Positions 52,268 to 61,600 of a stretch of DNA of 64,000 bases are shown in pieces. How positions within the stretch are numbered: the stretch's first letter is position 1; each line of letters starts with the position of its first letter. This DNA is from Anaerolineaceae bacterium (GTDB lineage: Bacteria; Chloroflexota; Anaerolineae; Anaerolineales; Anaerolineaceae): NCBI GenBank assembly GCA_017417055.1, contig JAFPZX010000177.1, positions 1 to 64,000 on the forward strand. Direction: 5' to 3'. The translations under genes were made by a program, and so were the position numbers. Under the pieces are notes generated by a model. That model was not told where the DNA came from. It did not search any database and saw only the letters and a list, made by a program, of their open reading frames with translations.

Positions 52268-53170
52268 ATGAAATGGTTTGAAGATCCGATCCAAAACGAA
52301 GCAGCAACAAAACAAATGCATAAAGCACTTGCGGTCACCCTTATCGGCAACCTGCTGCTTGCTGTGGGAAAATGGATCGCGGCCGGACAATCCGGAAGTG
52401 CCGCGCTGCATGCGGACGCGCTGAACTCGATTTCCGATGTACTTTATTCCCTGACATTGATCATCGGGCTTCTGATCTCCATCAAGCCGGCGGACATGTC
52501 TCATCCGCACGGACATGAACGTTTCGAACCCATTGTGGGATTGTGCATCAGCTGTTCCATGGCCTGGGCAGGTCTGATGGCATTTTCTGAATCCATCGCC
52601 AAATTCAAGGGCACCGCGGCTCCCATCGAACCGGGTATGCCGGTACTGGTCCTTGCTGCATCCGCCGCGGTCAAATGTGTCATGTTCATCATCATCCGGA
52701 ACATTGCCCGAAGCATATCAAACCGGGCGCTCGACACAGCCGCAAAAGACAACCTGATGGATACTCTCACCTCTGCAACCGCCGCGGTCGGTATCCTGCT
52801 TTCCAAATACATCCATCCCCTTGCTGACCCGATTGCGGGGCTGATTCTTTCCATATGGATCCTGCGCACTGCCGCGATGGCTTTTATCGAAAACATGAAT
52901 TATCTGACCGGTCACGGTGCGTCAAAAGTGACACTGGACGAATTGAAAGCGGAAATTGAATCAGTCCCCGGTGTTCTGGGGGTCCATCAGCTGTTCGCCG
53001 AATATGTTGGTTCCAAATTACGATTAGATATACACATCGATCTCGACGGCGATATGCACCTGAATCAGGTTCATGCCATCGAGACCGAAATTGAAGAGAA
53101 AATGGCCCGCCGTCCCGACATCGATCACGTCTTCATCCACGCAGAACCGGCGGAAAGGAGTGAGGAATGA
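52268..53170 (+). CDS. Cation diffusion facilitator (CDF) metal exporter
   Basis: The product has 300 residues from ATG 52268; an in-frame start 93 bases upstream lies in a region of promoter-like sequence. It has six membrane helices and a cytosolic C-terminal domain (LDELKAEIESVPGVLGVHQL, HIDLDGDMHLNQVHAIETEI). The metal site is ALHADALNSISDVLYS with the partner helix ALDTAAKDNLMDTL; SHPHGHERFEPIVGL is the family signature. CDF proteins export Zn, Fe or Mn using the proton gradient. The HxxxD form does not decide the metal. Confidence 0.93.
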   Translation: MKWFEDPIQNEAATKQMHKALAVTLIGNLLLAVGKWIAAGQSGSAALHADALNSISDVLYSLTLIIGLLISIKPADMSHPHGHERFEPIVGLCISCSMAWAGLMAFSESIAKFKGTAAPIEPGMPVLVLAASAAVKCVMFIIIRNIARSISNRALDTAAKDNLMDTLTSATAAVGILLSKYIHPLADPIAGLILSIWILRTAAMAFIENMNYLTGHGASKVTLDELKAEIESVPGVLGVHQLFAEYVGSKLRLDIHIDLDGDMHLNQVHAIETEIEEKMARRPDIDHVFIHAEPAERSEE

Positions 53171-53325
53171 GGAGTTAGGAGTGAGGAGTGATTTTTAAAC
53201 GCTCCCATCTGCCTTCTTTTCTCTAACGTCTAACGTCTAACGTCTATCATCTTACGTCATACGTCATACGTCGAATGTCGAATCACAAACTTCTTACTCC
53301 ACACTCCTCACTCCTAACTTTTTAC
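53157..53325. repeat. Heptanucleotide arrays, inverted pair around ACGTC units
   Basis: The left block (from 53157) is GGAGTGA/GGAATGA/GGAGTTA, and the right block (53287-53325) is its complement (TTACTCC, CTCACTCCTAAC). The centre holds ACGTCTA and ACGTCAT units. The left block overlaps the last codons of the CDF gene, and the right block reaches the stop of the nucleoside permease gene. Confidence 0.88.
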
Positions 53326-54281
53326 CGCTTTCCCTTATCCCAGGGCTGGCCGGCTGCTTTTGGCGGATGGTTCTTCTTTGAGAAGAATATGAGCAGCAGC
53401 ATCGTCAGCACGTAAGGCAGCATCAGGAACAGATCAGAATAATTGCTTGGCAGCTCCATCGCGATACACAATTGATAGCCGCCGGACTTCGCGAGACCGA
53501 AGATCAGACACACCAGCGCGGTTGACCCGATATTCCAGTTACCGAAAATCATCGCCGCGATGGCCAGGTACCCATAGCCCTGATAAATCGCAGGAGAAAA
53601 ATTCGCGAGCAAAGAATAAGCGAAGCACATCCCGCCGATTCCGGAAAGAGCACCGGAGATCATCACCGCGATCCAGCGGGTCTTTTCCACGTCACCGCCC
53701 GCAGCGTCCACCGCCTGAGGATTTTCCCCGCAGGCACGCAGGCTCATGCCATAACGCGTCTTGTTCATCAGGTACCAGAAGAACACTACCAGCACCAGAA
53801 TCACGATCTCAAACGGATACATATTTGTGAAAAGGCCGCCGATCCAGGGAATTTTTGAAAGTCCCGGAACCGTAAAACGGTTGGAAACGCCAAGGATGAA
53901 CTTGTTGGAGGATGTCCCGTTGATGGCAGTATTGGCCGAGCTGGTGAAAAATGTGGTCAGCGCGACGGCCAGAATATTGATCACCACGCCGCTGATGACC
54001 TGATCCGCGTGGAACTTGATGCACAGCAACGCGTGCAGACAGGCATAAATTCCCGCCCCAATGGCCGCGGCAGCCATAGCAATATAGATGATCGCTTGAT
54101 TGCCGTTCCCCATCACAGGCATTAATAATATCGCCGCAAGAGCACCGATAAACGCACCAACGCCCTGAAAACCTTCCACAGCCAGGTTCGTCACACCGCT
54201 CTTTTCAGAATAAATCGCCCCGACCGCCATGATCAGCAGCGGCAGCGCGAAGGAAAGACCGTCTGTAAATACCTTTTCCAT
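53322..54281 (-). CDS. ABC permease of BMP-type nucleoside importer (NupQ-like)
   Basis: The product has 319 residues with about nine hydrophobic segments. GAIYSEKSGVTNLAVEGFQGVGA at the N terminus and MSLRACGENPQAVDAAGGDVEKT in the cytosolic loop are marks of the YufQ/NupQ family. It overlaps the preceding permease by one base (TAATG). It is the last gene of the importer operon. Its final codons are next to a heptad array. Confidence 0.93.
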   Translation of the reverse strand: MEKVFTDGLSFALPLLIMAVGAIYSEKSGVTNLAVEGFQGVGAFIGALAAILLMPVMGNGNQAIIYIAMAAAAIGAGIYACLHALLCIKFHADQVISGVVINILAVALTTFFTSSANTAINGTSSNKFILGVSNRFTVPGLSKIPWIGGLFTNMYPFEIVILVLVVFFWYLMNKTRYGMSLRACGENPQAVDAAGGDVEKTRWIAVMISGALSGIGGMCFAYSLLANFSPAIYQGYGYLAIAAMIFGNWNIGSTALVCLIFGLAKSGGYQLCIAMELPSNYSDLFLMLPYVLTMLLLIFFSKKNHPPKAAGQPWDKGKR

Positions 54282-55417
54282 TATCTTTCCTCCTCTTCCC
54301 GATTAGATGTTTTGTCAGCTTCCTTTTGTATAACACTATGCGCAAGCATTTTCATATAATTTCCGCAGGATGCATACAACAGCATGATTCCCGTAATCAG
54401 CGAAGCGATTTCTTTAGCAACGCCCACACGAGAGCTCATATAATTCGCGCCCTGCTGGAAAATGGAAACGATAATCGAAGCGAAAATTGCACCGATTGGG
54501 GATGAATTACCAAGGAGCGCAACGGAGATGGAATCATATCCCATCCCGACAAGGTTCTTCGGAATGATCGTATTGGTATATCCCAGATAATAGGTCACAC
54601 CCGCCAGGCCGGCCAGTACACCAGAAATCGCCATGGAAAGGACGATGCTTTTTCCGACGCCCACGCCGAAATATTTCGCGCATTTCGGGTTCAAGCCGAC
54701 AGCTTTCAGTTCAAACCCAAAGGAAGTTTTGGCAAACAGGAACTGCACAGCGAAAGCGATCAAAATCGCGATAACGATTCCCAGCGGAACCTTACAATTC
54801 ACCCCGCCGATTTTCACGTTCGTCCAGGTCAGCCGGGCAGCGGCAGTACAAACACGGCTTGTCCGGGTCATCATATCCACGTAATTGTTATTGATAAAAA
54901 ACCCGGTCAGATAGCTGATGATGTAGTTGATCATGATCGTCGAAACGACCTCATGAATGTTGAAGCGGTATTTCAAAAAACCGATGAACGCACCCACCAG
55001 CCCGCCGGCAGCGATACCAATCAAAATCACCAGCGGCTTTGCCACAGCCGGGGAAAGGCTTTTGTTATAGCCGACCATCACCGTTGCCAGGAATCCGGAA
55101 AGGAGCATTTGTCCGGAAATCCCGATGTTGAACAGGCCGGTTTTGAACCCGGCGATAAAGGCCAGCGAAGCCAGCATCAGCGGCGCCAGGTAATTCAGAA
55201 AATCGAACAGGTCGGAAAGCATCCCGCTGCCGCCGCCATATTTTGCCTTAGGCAGAAATCCGCAGCCCTGCAGAAAGCTTTGGAAAGCCACAACAGGATT
55301 TTTTCCCATAATGAGGAGCAGGACACTTGCCGTGATCATCGTCAGCACGATCGCGAACACAGATGCCCATAATGATGAATAGCGTCCTTCCAGACGTTTA
55401 GCCAGAAACTTTTTCAT
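54281..55417 (-). CDS. ABC permease of BMP-type nucleoside importer (NupP-like)
   Basis: The product has 378 residues with about ten hydrophobic segments. FKTGLFNIGISGQMLLSGF and FGFELKAVGLNPKCAKYFGV are the family motifs. The C terminus (ADKTSNREEEER) is charged and cytosolic. It overlaps the ATPase gene by four bases (ATGA) and forms the channel heterodimer with the following permease. Confidence 0.93.
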   Translation of the reverse strand: MKKFLAKRLEGRYSSLWASVFAIVLTMITASVLLLIMGKNPVVAFQSFLQGCGFLPKAKYGGGSGMLSDLFDFLNYLAPLMLASLAFIAGFKTGLFNIGISGQMLLSGFLATVMVGYNKSLSPAVAKPLVILIGIAAGGLVGAFIGFLKYRFNIHEVVSTIMINYIISYLTGFFINNNYVDMMTRTSRVCTAAARLTWTNVKIGGVNCKVPLGIVIAILIAFAVQFLFAKTSFGFELKAVGLNPKCAKYFGVGVGKSIVLSMAISGVLAGLAGVTYYLGYTNTIIPKNLVGMGYDSISVALLGNSSPIGAIFASIIVSIFQQGANYMSSRVGVAKEIASLITGIMLLYASCGNYMKMLAHSVIQKEADKTSNREEEER

Positions 55418-56952
55418 GCGTCCTTCACCCCCATCATATATCTTCCCACCTCATGGGAGGTCATCTCACCGGCAGGCGCGATTTTCAGCAGTTCTCCGCG
55501 GTAAATGATCCCGATGGTATCCGCCAGTTCCATGATTTCGTCAAGTTCCAGAGAAATCAGCAGAATGGCCGCGCCGTGGTCACGTTCCTGCAGGATCTGT
55601 TTATGAATATTTTCAATGGCGCCGATGTCCAGACCGCGGGTCGGCTGAACAAAGATGATCAGGCGCGATTGTTCTTCGATCTCACGCCCGATAATGGCTT
55701 TCTGCTGATTGCCGCCGGACATGGAACGGACGATCGTCGCCCCGCCCTGTCCGCTGCGGATATCGTAACGCTCGATCAGTTCTTTCGCGTAACGCTGAAA
55801 TTCGCCCGGGTTCAGGATTCCTTTATGGGAAAACGGCTCTTTGAAATAATCGCGCAGCGCCAGATTATCCCGGAGCGTGAAATCCAGAACCATCCCGACA
55901 CCGTGACGATCTTCTGGAATATAAGAGATGCCGCTCAGCGCACGTTCCCGGACGGAAGAATGAGTGATATCCTTCCCATCCAGCGTCACCGTTCCTGAAG
56001 CAATCTTCATCATCCCGGTGATGGCATCCGCGATTTCAGTCTGACCGTTTCCGGATACACCGGTGATGGCGAAAATTTCCCCTCCGCGTACACTGAAGGA
56101 AACATCCTTGACGACCTCAAAGTTGTTCTCATTTTTTACCGTCAGATGATCGACTTTAAGGATAGGTTCACGGAAATGGGCTTCGTTTTTCTGCTGGTTG
56201 AAGTTCACCTGATGGCCAACCATCAGGTCCGCCATTTCCTGCACGGAGGTATCTGCCACATTGCGCACATCGATCAATTTTCCGCGGCGCAGGATAGCAC
56301 AGCGGTCCGCAATGCGCTTGATTTCCATGATCTTGTGCGTGATGAGGATGATCGTCTTCCCGTCCCTGCGCAGTCCATCGATGATATCAAGCAAAAAGTC
56401 GATCTCCTGCGGCGTGAGGACAGCGGTCGGTTCGTCAAAAATCATGATCTCCGCTTTTCGGTAGAGCATCTTCAGGATCTCCACACGCTGCCTTACAGAA
56501 ACCTGCAGATTCCCGATCAAATCCGTCGGGTTGACTTCAAGCCCGAATTTTTTGGAAAGCTCCGCGATCTCCTGATTGGCTTTTTTCATATCGACCCAGG
56601 GCAGAAAACCGAATTTTTTCTCCATCGGTTCAATACCGAGGACGATATTTTCTGCAACGGTATAGGTATCGACCAGTTTGAAATGCTGATGCACCATCCC
56701 AATGCTGTGCGCGGTGGCGTCATTGGAGGAATGAAAAGAAACCTTCTTTCCATTGATCAAAATCTCTCCGGCATCCGGTTCATACATGCCGAAGAGCATG
56801 CTCATCATGGTGGATTTTCCGGCTCCATTTTCACCCAGCAAAGCGTAAACTTCGCCTTTGCGGATGCTGATCGACACGTCATCATTGGCGACAATTCCCG
56901 GAAAGCGTTTGGTTATATGACGCATCTCGACAATGTATTCGCTCATTTTCAC
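55414..56952 (-). CDS. Double ATPase of BMP-type nucleoside importer (NupO-like)
   Basis: The product has 512 residues, two ABC domains in one chain. The first has Walker A ALLGENGAGKSTMMS, signature LQVSVRQRVEILK and Walker B IMIFDEPTAVL. In the second, Walker A is the atypical AITGVSGNGQTEIADA seen in this family, with MSGGNQQKAIIGREI and IIFVQPTRGLD, where the aspartate-glutamate of Walker B is replaced. This is normal for the family (YufO/RbsA type). The gene order after bmpA matches Bacillus nupNOPQ. Confidence 0.94.
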   Translation of the reverse strand: MKMSEYIVEMRHITKRFPGIVANDDVSISIRKGEVYALLGENGAGKSTMMSMLFGMYEPDAGEILINGKKVSFHSSNDATAHSIGMVHQHFKLVDTYTVAENIVLGIEPMEKKFGFLPWVDMKKANQEIAELSKKFGLEVNPTDLIGNLQVSVRQRVEILKMLYRKAEIMIFDEPTAVLTPQEIDFLLDIIDGLRRDGKTIILITHKIMEIKRIADRCAILRRGKLIDVRNVADTSVQEMADLMVGHQVNFNQQKNEAHFREPILKVDHLTVKNENNFEVVKDVSFSVRGGEIFAITGVSGNGQTEIADAITGMMKIASGTVTLDGKDITHSSVRERALSGISYIPEDRHGVGMVLDFTLRDNLALRDYFKEPFSHKGILNPGEFQRYAKELIERYDIRSGQGGATIVRSMSGGNQQKAIIGREIEEQSRLIIFVQPTRGLDIGAIENIHKQILQERDHGAAILLISLELDEIMELADTIGIIYRGELLKIAPAGEMTSHEVGRYMMGVKDA

Positions 56953-57022
56953 CTCATTTCCGATGCCGTATCCTGCTTGTCAGCAGGCGGCAAAGATAAG
57001 GGAAGCACTGATCATCGATTTC

Positions 57023-57123
57023 TGAGTAAAAAGTGCCTTGTTTTGATTGATCCGGACTTGAGTCAATGTGACCTGTTCTGCTGACGCAAGTCTGAGTCAA
57101 CGAAAACAGGTCACATTGACTCA
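57023..57123. repeat. TGAGTCA palindrome family, copy 5 (one and a half copies)
   Basis: The best hairpin of the family is at 57059-57123: TGAGTCAATGTGACCTGTT pairs with AACAGGTCACATTGACTCA, with TGCTGACGC and GAGTCAACG completing the stem. A partial copy precedes it (57023-57058). AAGGGAAGCACTGATCAT (57000-57017) resembles a MITE-like end. Confidence 0.85.
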
Positions 57124-57147
57124 TAATCAGTTAACGTTTGCAAATGA

Positions 57148-57171
57148 AGGCGGCTGAGCCGCCTTCATTAT
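57148..57171 (-). other. GC-rich hairpin between the bmpA gene and its ATPase gene
   Basis: GAAGGCGGCT and AGCCGCCTTC pair around TG... on either strand; the T content after it is low. It could stabilise or end the binding-protein message and so set a higher level of binding protein than of the transporter subunits. Confidence 0.6.
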
Positions 57172-57207
57172 TTATCTTACAAACTAACAGCTAATCGCTG
57201 AAAGCAC

Positions 57208-58305
57208 TTAATTCAGTCCCGGGAAATCGGTCGGGCCATATTCGGTCCACTGGGAAGCAGGGGCGATCTGACCGGCTTTGAGCAGGTCATAACATTCAGC
57301 CAGTTTTGCCAGTGCATCTTCGCTGAGCTGCTGACGGCCTTCCGCGGAAACATAACCGGTGGAATCGGTATCGGCGCCGAGCATGGCATCTTCACCGTGG
57401 AAAGTACCATTGGCAATCGCTTCCAGCTGTTTGGTCACATTGCTGTGCATGACCTTCAAACCGGAGGTCAGGATAATGTTGCTGTCGCCATTGACGCCAT
57501 CGTTGTACTGGTCAACATCGCAGCCGATCACATAAACATCCTTGGCTTCTTTCGCGGCAGTGAAAACACCATTTCCGGAAGCACCGGCAGCGACGAAGAG
57601 CACATCCACGCCCTGTCCGATCAATGTTTCACCGACAACCTTACCGGTGGCTTCGTCACCGAAGTCGCCGACATAGTTCCCGCCGACATTGTTGCCCAAA
57701 ACATCAGTCGCGGCAAAGGAAGGAAGTTCAACATATTCGGCTTTGGTGCCGTATTTGGCGTTGGCATAGTTCACACCGCTCATGAAGCCATACTGATAGT
57801 TTACGTTGGAAGGGAAAGCCATACCGTTCACAACAGCGACTTTGTTGGTCTTTGTGGAAAGGGCCGCAGCGACACCGGCGAAGAAACCGGATTCTTCTTC
57901 TTTGAATGTCATGGTGTACGCATTGCTTGCGCTGACAGGGTTGCCTTCGCTGTCCTGGATGGTAGAGTCAACAACCAGGAAATATTTGTCCGGGTTGTTC
58001 AAAACCACATCACCGACCGCGGCAAAGTTGAAGCCGGGGAGAACGAACACGTCATAGTCGCCGGCAAATCTTTCCACAGTGGGGACAAGCTGGGCATAGT
58101 CAGCTTCTTTGATGTCAGTAACTTTGCTTTCCGGATGGTTTTCCAGAAAAGCCAGGATCCCTTCATAGCAGTCCTGGTTGAAAGAGCCGTCATCAACACC
58201 GGTGGATGTGATGATGCAGATGTTCAGAGCATTCTCCGCCATCGCGGGAACAACAGCCAGAACCAACATCATGACTGCAATAAGCAGCGCCATAAATTTC
58301 TTCAT
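57208..58305 (-). CDS. bmpA: BMP-family nucleoside-binding protein (BmpA/NupN type)
   Basis: The product is 365 residues from ATG 58305, which has GGAGG upstream; a longer form from 58350 is not supported. A signal peptide (MKKFMALLIAVMMLVLAVVP) ends at AMAEN without a lipobox cysteine. The BMP fold begins ICIITSTGVDDGSFNQDCYEG; later phrases are FKEEESGFFAGVAAAL, NGMAFPSNVNYQYGF and VIGCDVDQYNDG. It should bind purine nucleosides and hand them to the NupOPQ-like subunits. It is first in the operon. Confidence 0.94.
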   Translation of the reverse strand: MKKFMALLIAVMMLVLAVVPAMAENALNICIITSTGVDDGSFNQDCYEGILAFLENHPESKVTDIKEADYAQLVPTVERFAGDYDVFVLPGFNFAAVGDVVLNNPDKYFLVVDSTIQDSEGNPVSASNAYTMTFKEEESGFFAGVAAALSTKTNKVAVVNGMAFPSNVNYQYGFMSGVNYANAKYGTKAEYVELPSFAATDVLGNNVGGNYVGDFGDEATGKVVGETLIGQGVDVLFVAAGASGNGVFTAAKEAKDVYVIGCDVDQYNDGVNGDSNIILTSGLKVMHSNVTKQLEAIANGTFHGEDAMLGADTDSTGYVSAEGRQQLSEDALAKLAECYDLLKAGQIAPASQWTEYGPTDFPGLN

Positions 58306-58686
58306 AAATTCCTCCTGAATATGTATAGACAACGATCCGTCGATCGCCATATTTTCCCCGAATTTTTGAAATACGGGGAAGTGTTCTAAACAACTGAAAT
58401 AATTATATTACAAAAAACGGCTATCTGCAAGAGAATTTTTTTATGTATTTTTAATTGAGGCTTGTTCAGTAAAAAAAGAAGGCTGCTGCGAAATGCACAC
58501 GAGTCCGGGACTGATGTGCCTCAGTGGCGATCATCCGGGTAAGTAGTTCTCGACATCAGACGGGATGTCAGGATAGCACAGCACTCATGGCACATCAGCT
58601 CCGGCCACGAGTGCGCCTTCTTCCGGTAACAGGGACAGTTCCATTCGGCGTAAGTACCTCATGAGAACTGTCCCCGTCACGTTACA
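58306..58686. repeat. Intergenic region with a 123-bp inverted repeat and a GGGAC hairpin
   Basis: At 58495-58617 the ends GCACACGAGTCCGGGACTGA and TCAGCTCCGGCCACGAGTGC form an imperfect inverted repeat of about 26 bp around a 70-bp core. At 58631-58676 GGGACAGTTC and GAACTGTCCC pair; this lies ten bases past the stop of the large surface-protein gene and may act at its 3' end. Upstream of bmpA I see only AT-rich sequence. Confidence 0.65.
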
Positions 58687-61600
58687 TTATTCGGTCTCAG
58701 TCCCGGAAGTATCCCCTGTAACAGGGTCAGAAGTTTCCTGTATATCGGATGCCGGTTCTTCCGTTGGTTCCGGTGTTTCCTCGATGACAACTGCGGCTTC
58801 TTCTGTCGGTTCCGAAGTTTCCTCGACAACCGCTGACACTTCTTCTGTCGGTTCCGGCGTTTCCTCGATGACCGTCACCGCTTCTTCCGTCGGTTCCGGT
58901 GTTTCACTCACCTGTTCTTCCGGGACCTCCGCTGTTTCGGTCTCAACAGGCTCTTCCGTTACAACAACGGTCGGGACAGCTTCAACCACCAGACGGATCT
59001 CGCGGAGCGGCTCTTCCACACCTTCCAGCTTGATCAGCAGCTTTGTCTCCCCAACATTCAGCAGCTGAAGTTCGATGCCGTCAACCAGCACCTCTTCCAC
59101 ACTGCGTTCCGTCAGTACAGCAACAGCTTCATTTTCGATCTCGAAGACCAAAACACGCAGCAGATCATCGCCCATCTCGAAGCGTTCGCGCTCAATCGTC
59201 AGATTCTCCCCGGCAATACCGGTCAGGTCATCATCCACTTCCAGATCCTTGATGCGGATTTCATACCTATCATCAGTTACAGGTGCCTCGGCTGCGTCAA
59301 CTTCTTCGGTCGGTTCCGCCTGATCATCACTGACCGGTTCAGAACGATCATCAGAAACATCATTCGTCTCTTCAACATCGTCAGAACCTGCCTGAGCAGT
59401 ATTTGTCTCGTCGGTATTTTCCTCATCGGACGGCACTTCGGTTTCCTCAACCATCGGAGTCACCGCTTCAGTCGGTTCAGCTGTCTGTGCAGGCTCTTCA
59501 GTGACGGAAATTACCTCATCCGTGACCTCTTCAGTGATCTCAGCATCGCTGTCGGTTATATCCTCGACAGGTTCCTCTGCCGGCAGTTCGGCAACGATAT
59601 GGATCGCAGCCATGTCTTTGATCTCAACCGGATCGATGGTGGAAAGGAAGGCCATCACCTCCGCCTCGCCGATGGAAGTCACCATATAGAGTTCATCATT
59701 CCACAGCACCGCGTCCGTCTCGCCGCCCAGGCCGACAAAGATAACGTCATTATCCGGATTTTCGACATCCAGGACCAAACTTTCGCCGACTTTCATCCAG
59801 ATTTCCTTCTGTCCGAAATGCGGGCCCTGCACCTCCGATTCCGCGGCAGTTTCAGCCATATCCACGTCAGTTTCACTGTTATCCACCGCAGCAACAGCCT
59901 CAGTTTCTTCTTCGTTCACGGTATCCGCGTTCGTTTCGAATTCAGTCACACTTGCCGCTGCAGCATCAACAGGTGTTTCACCGTCAGTGGATTCAATTCC
60001 CGAAACTTCGGAATCTGTAATCGTACCTGTTTCTGGTTCGAAATGGTTTTCATCGGCAATTACCTGATTATTGACAGCATCACCAGCAGATGCTTTCAGC
60101 AAATCCGGGATTACTGCATTCCCGACAGAAATCGTGATTTCATCATAAATCTCAAGGTTATCTTTTGCCGCCGCACGGATGGTAACAATGCCATCTGTCA
60201 AACCGCTGACAACGCCGGAATAATTGACCCGGGCAATCGACGGATCACTTGTTGTCCAGACAATACCTTTTTCATTCGGTTCAACGGTTTGGGTGAAAAC
60301 AGCACTCAGCTGCAGAGATCTCCGTACATCAATGTGTGTCGTATCCTTATTGATCCGCACGGATCCCGGCTGAACTTTCGCTTTTACGTTGATCCGGATA
60401 GAGTGGCCTCTGTTGGAACCGTCCACAGCTGTGGCAGTGATCGTTGCGGTACCGCTCCTGCCCACGGCAGTCACCAGACCGTTTTCATCCACCTCAGCGA
60501 CAGAGGGGGAACTGCTCTTCCAATTAACATTTTGGGAAGCTTCCAGCGGATCGACCAGCACACCCAGCTGATAGGTTTTCTTATTGCTGGCAAGATCGAT
60601 CTCCAAACCGGCATCTTCCTTATCATAAACCAAAAGCCCCTTCACGATCGGCTTAACTGTAACAGTGTGAACAGCACACATGCTGCTGTCAGCCTGTGCA
60701 CAAACCGTGATCTTCGCTTCACCCTTGGAGACACCGGTCACAGTGCCGGATGAATAGACTTTCGCTATGGACTCATCGCTGCTCACCCAGGTCAATCCGG
60801 TGTTGCTCGGCAGCGGATCCTGAGTGAACGACGCTTCCAATTTGATGGTTTTCTTTTCAGCCACTTCCGACGGGCCGGAAACGCTCAGGCTGCCGGGTTT
60901 CACTTTGACGCCGACGGTGATCTTCACCGAATCACGCTTTCCGGAACCATCCGCAGCAGAGGCGGTGATCGTCGCTGTTCCCGCGCGATGGCCGGTAACC
61001 AGTCCATTTTCATCCACTGAAGCAACAGCAGCGGATGAACTGTTCCAGGTCACATTCTGATCGACTTCAGTCGGAAGCACTTCTGCGGATAATTGATAAG
61101 TTGGTACCGCGGCGCCCAGGTCGATCATCAGCGTACCGTCTCCCTTATCGGTGACCGTCAGGGACTTAGCCAATGGGCTTACATAGATCCGATGGGTTGC
61201 ACAAATCAATGAATTTTCATCGGAACATACTTTGATTTCCACACTGCCGCTGTTCACTCCCGTAACCGTTCCGGAAGAATTTACCTTCGCGACAGACTCA
61301 TCACTGCTCTCCCATTTCAATTTTGTGTTGGTCGGCTGCGGATCCTGTGTGAACACCGCGGAAAGCGTAATGGATTTCCTTTCCGTCACAACATCCGGGC
61401 CGGAAACTTTCAGACTGCCCTGCTGTACTGTCGATACGACATTGATCCTCACAGAAGCAGACTTTTGTGAACCATCTGTTGTTTTCACGGTGATGAGAGT
61501 GGTACCGGGACGCAGGCCGGTCACTTTGCCGTTTTCATCCACAGAGGCAGTTGAAGGCGAATTGCTTTCCCAAACCACAGTCTGACTGGCTTCATCAGGT

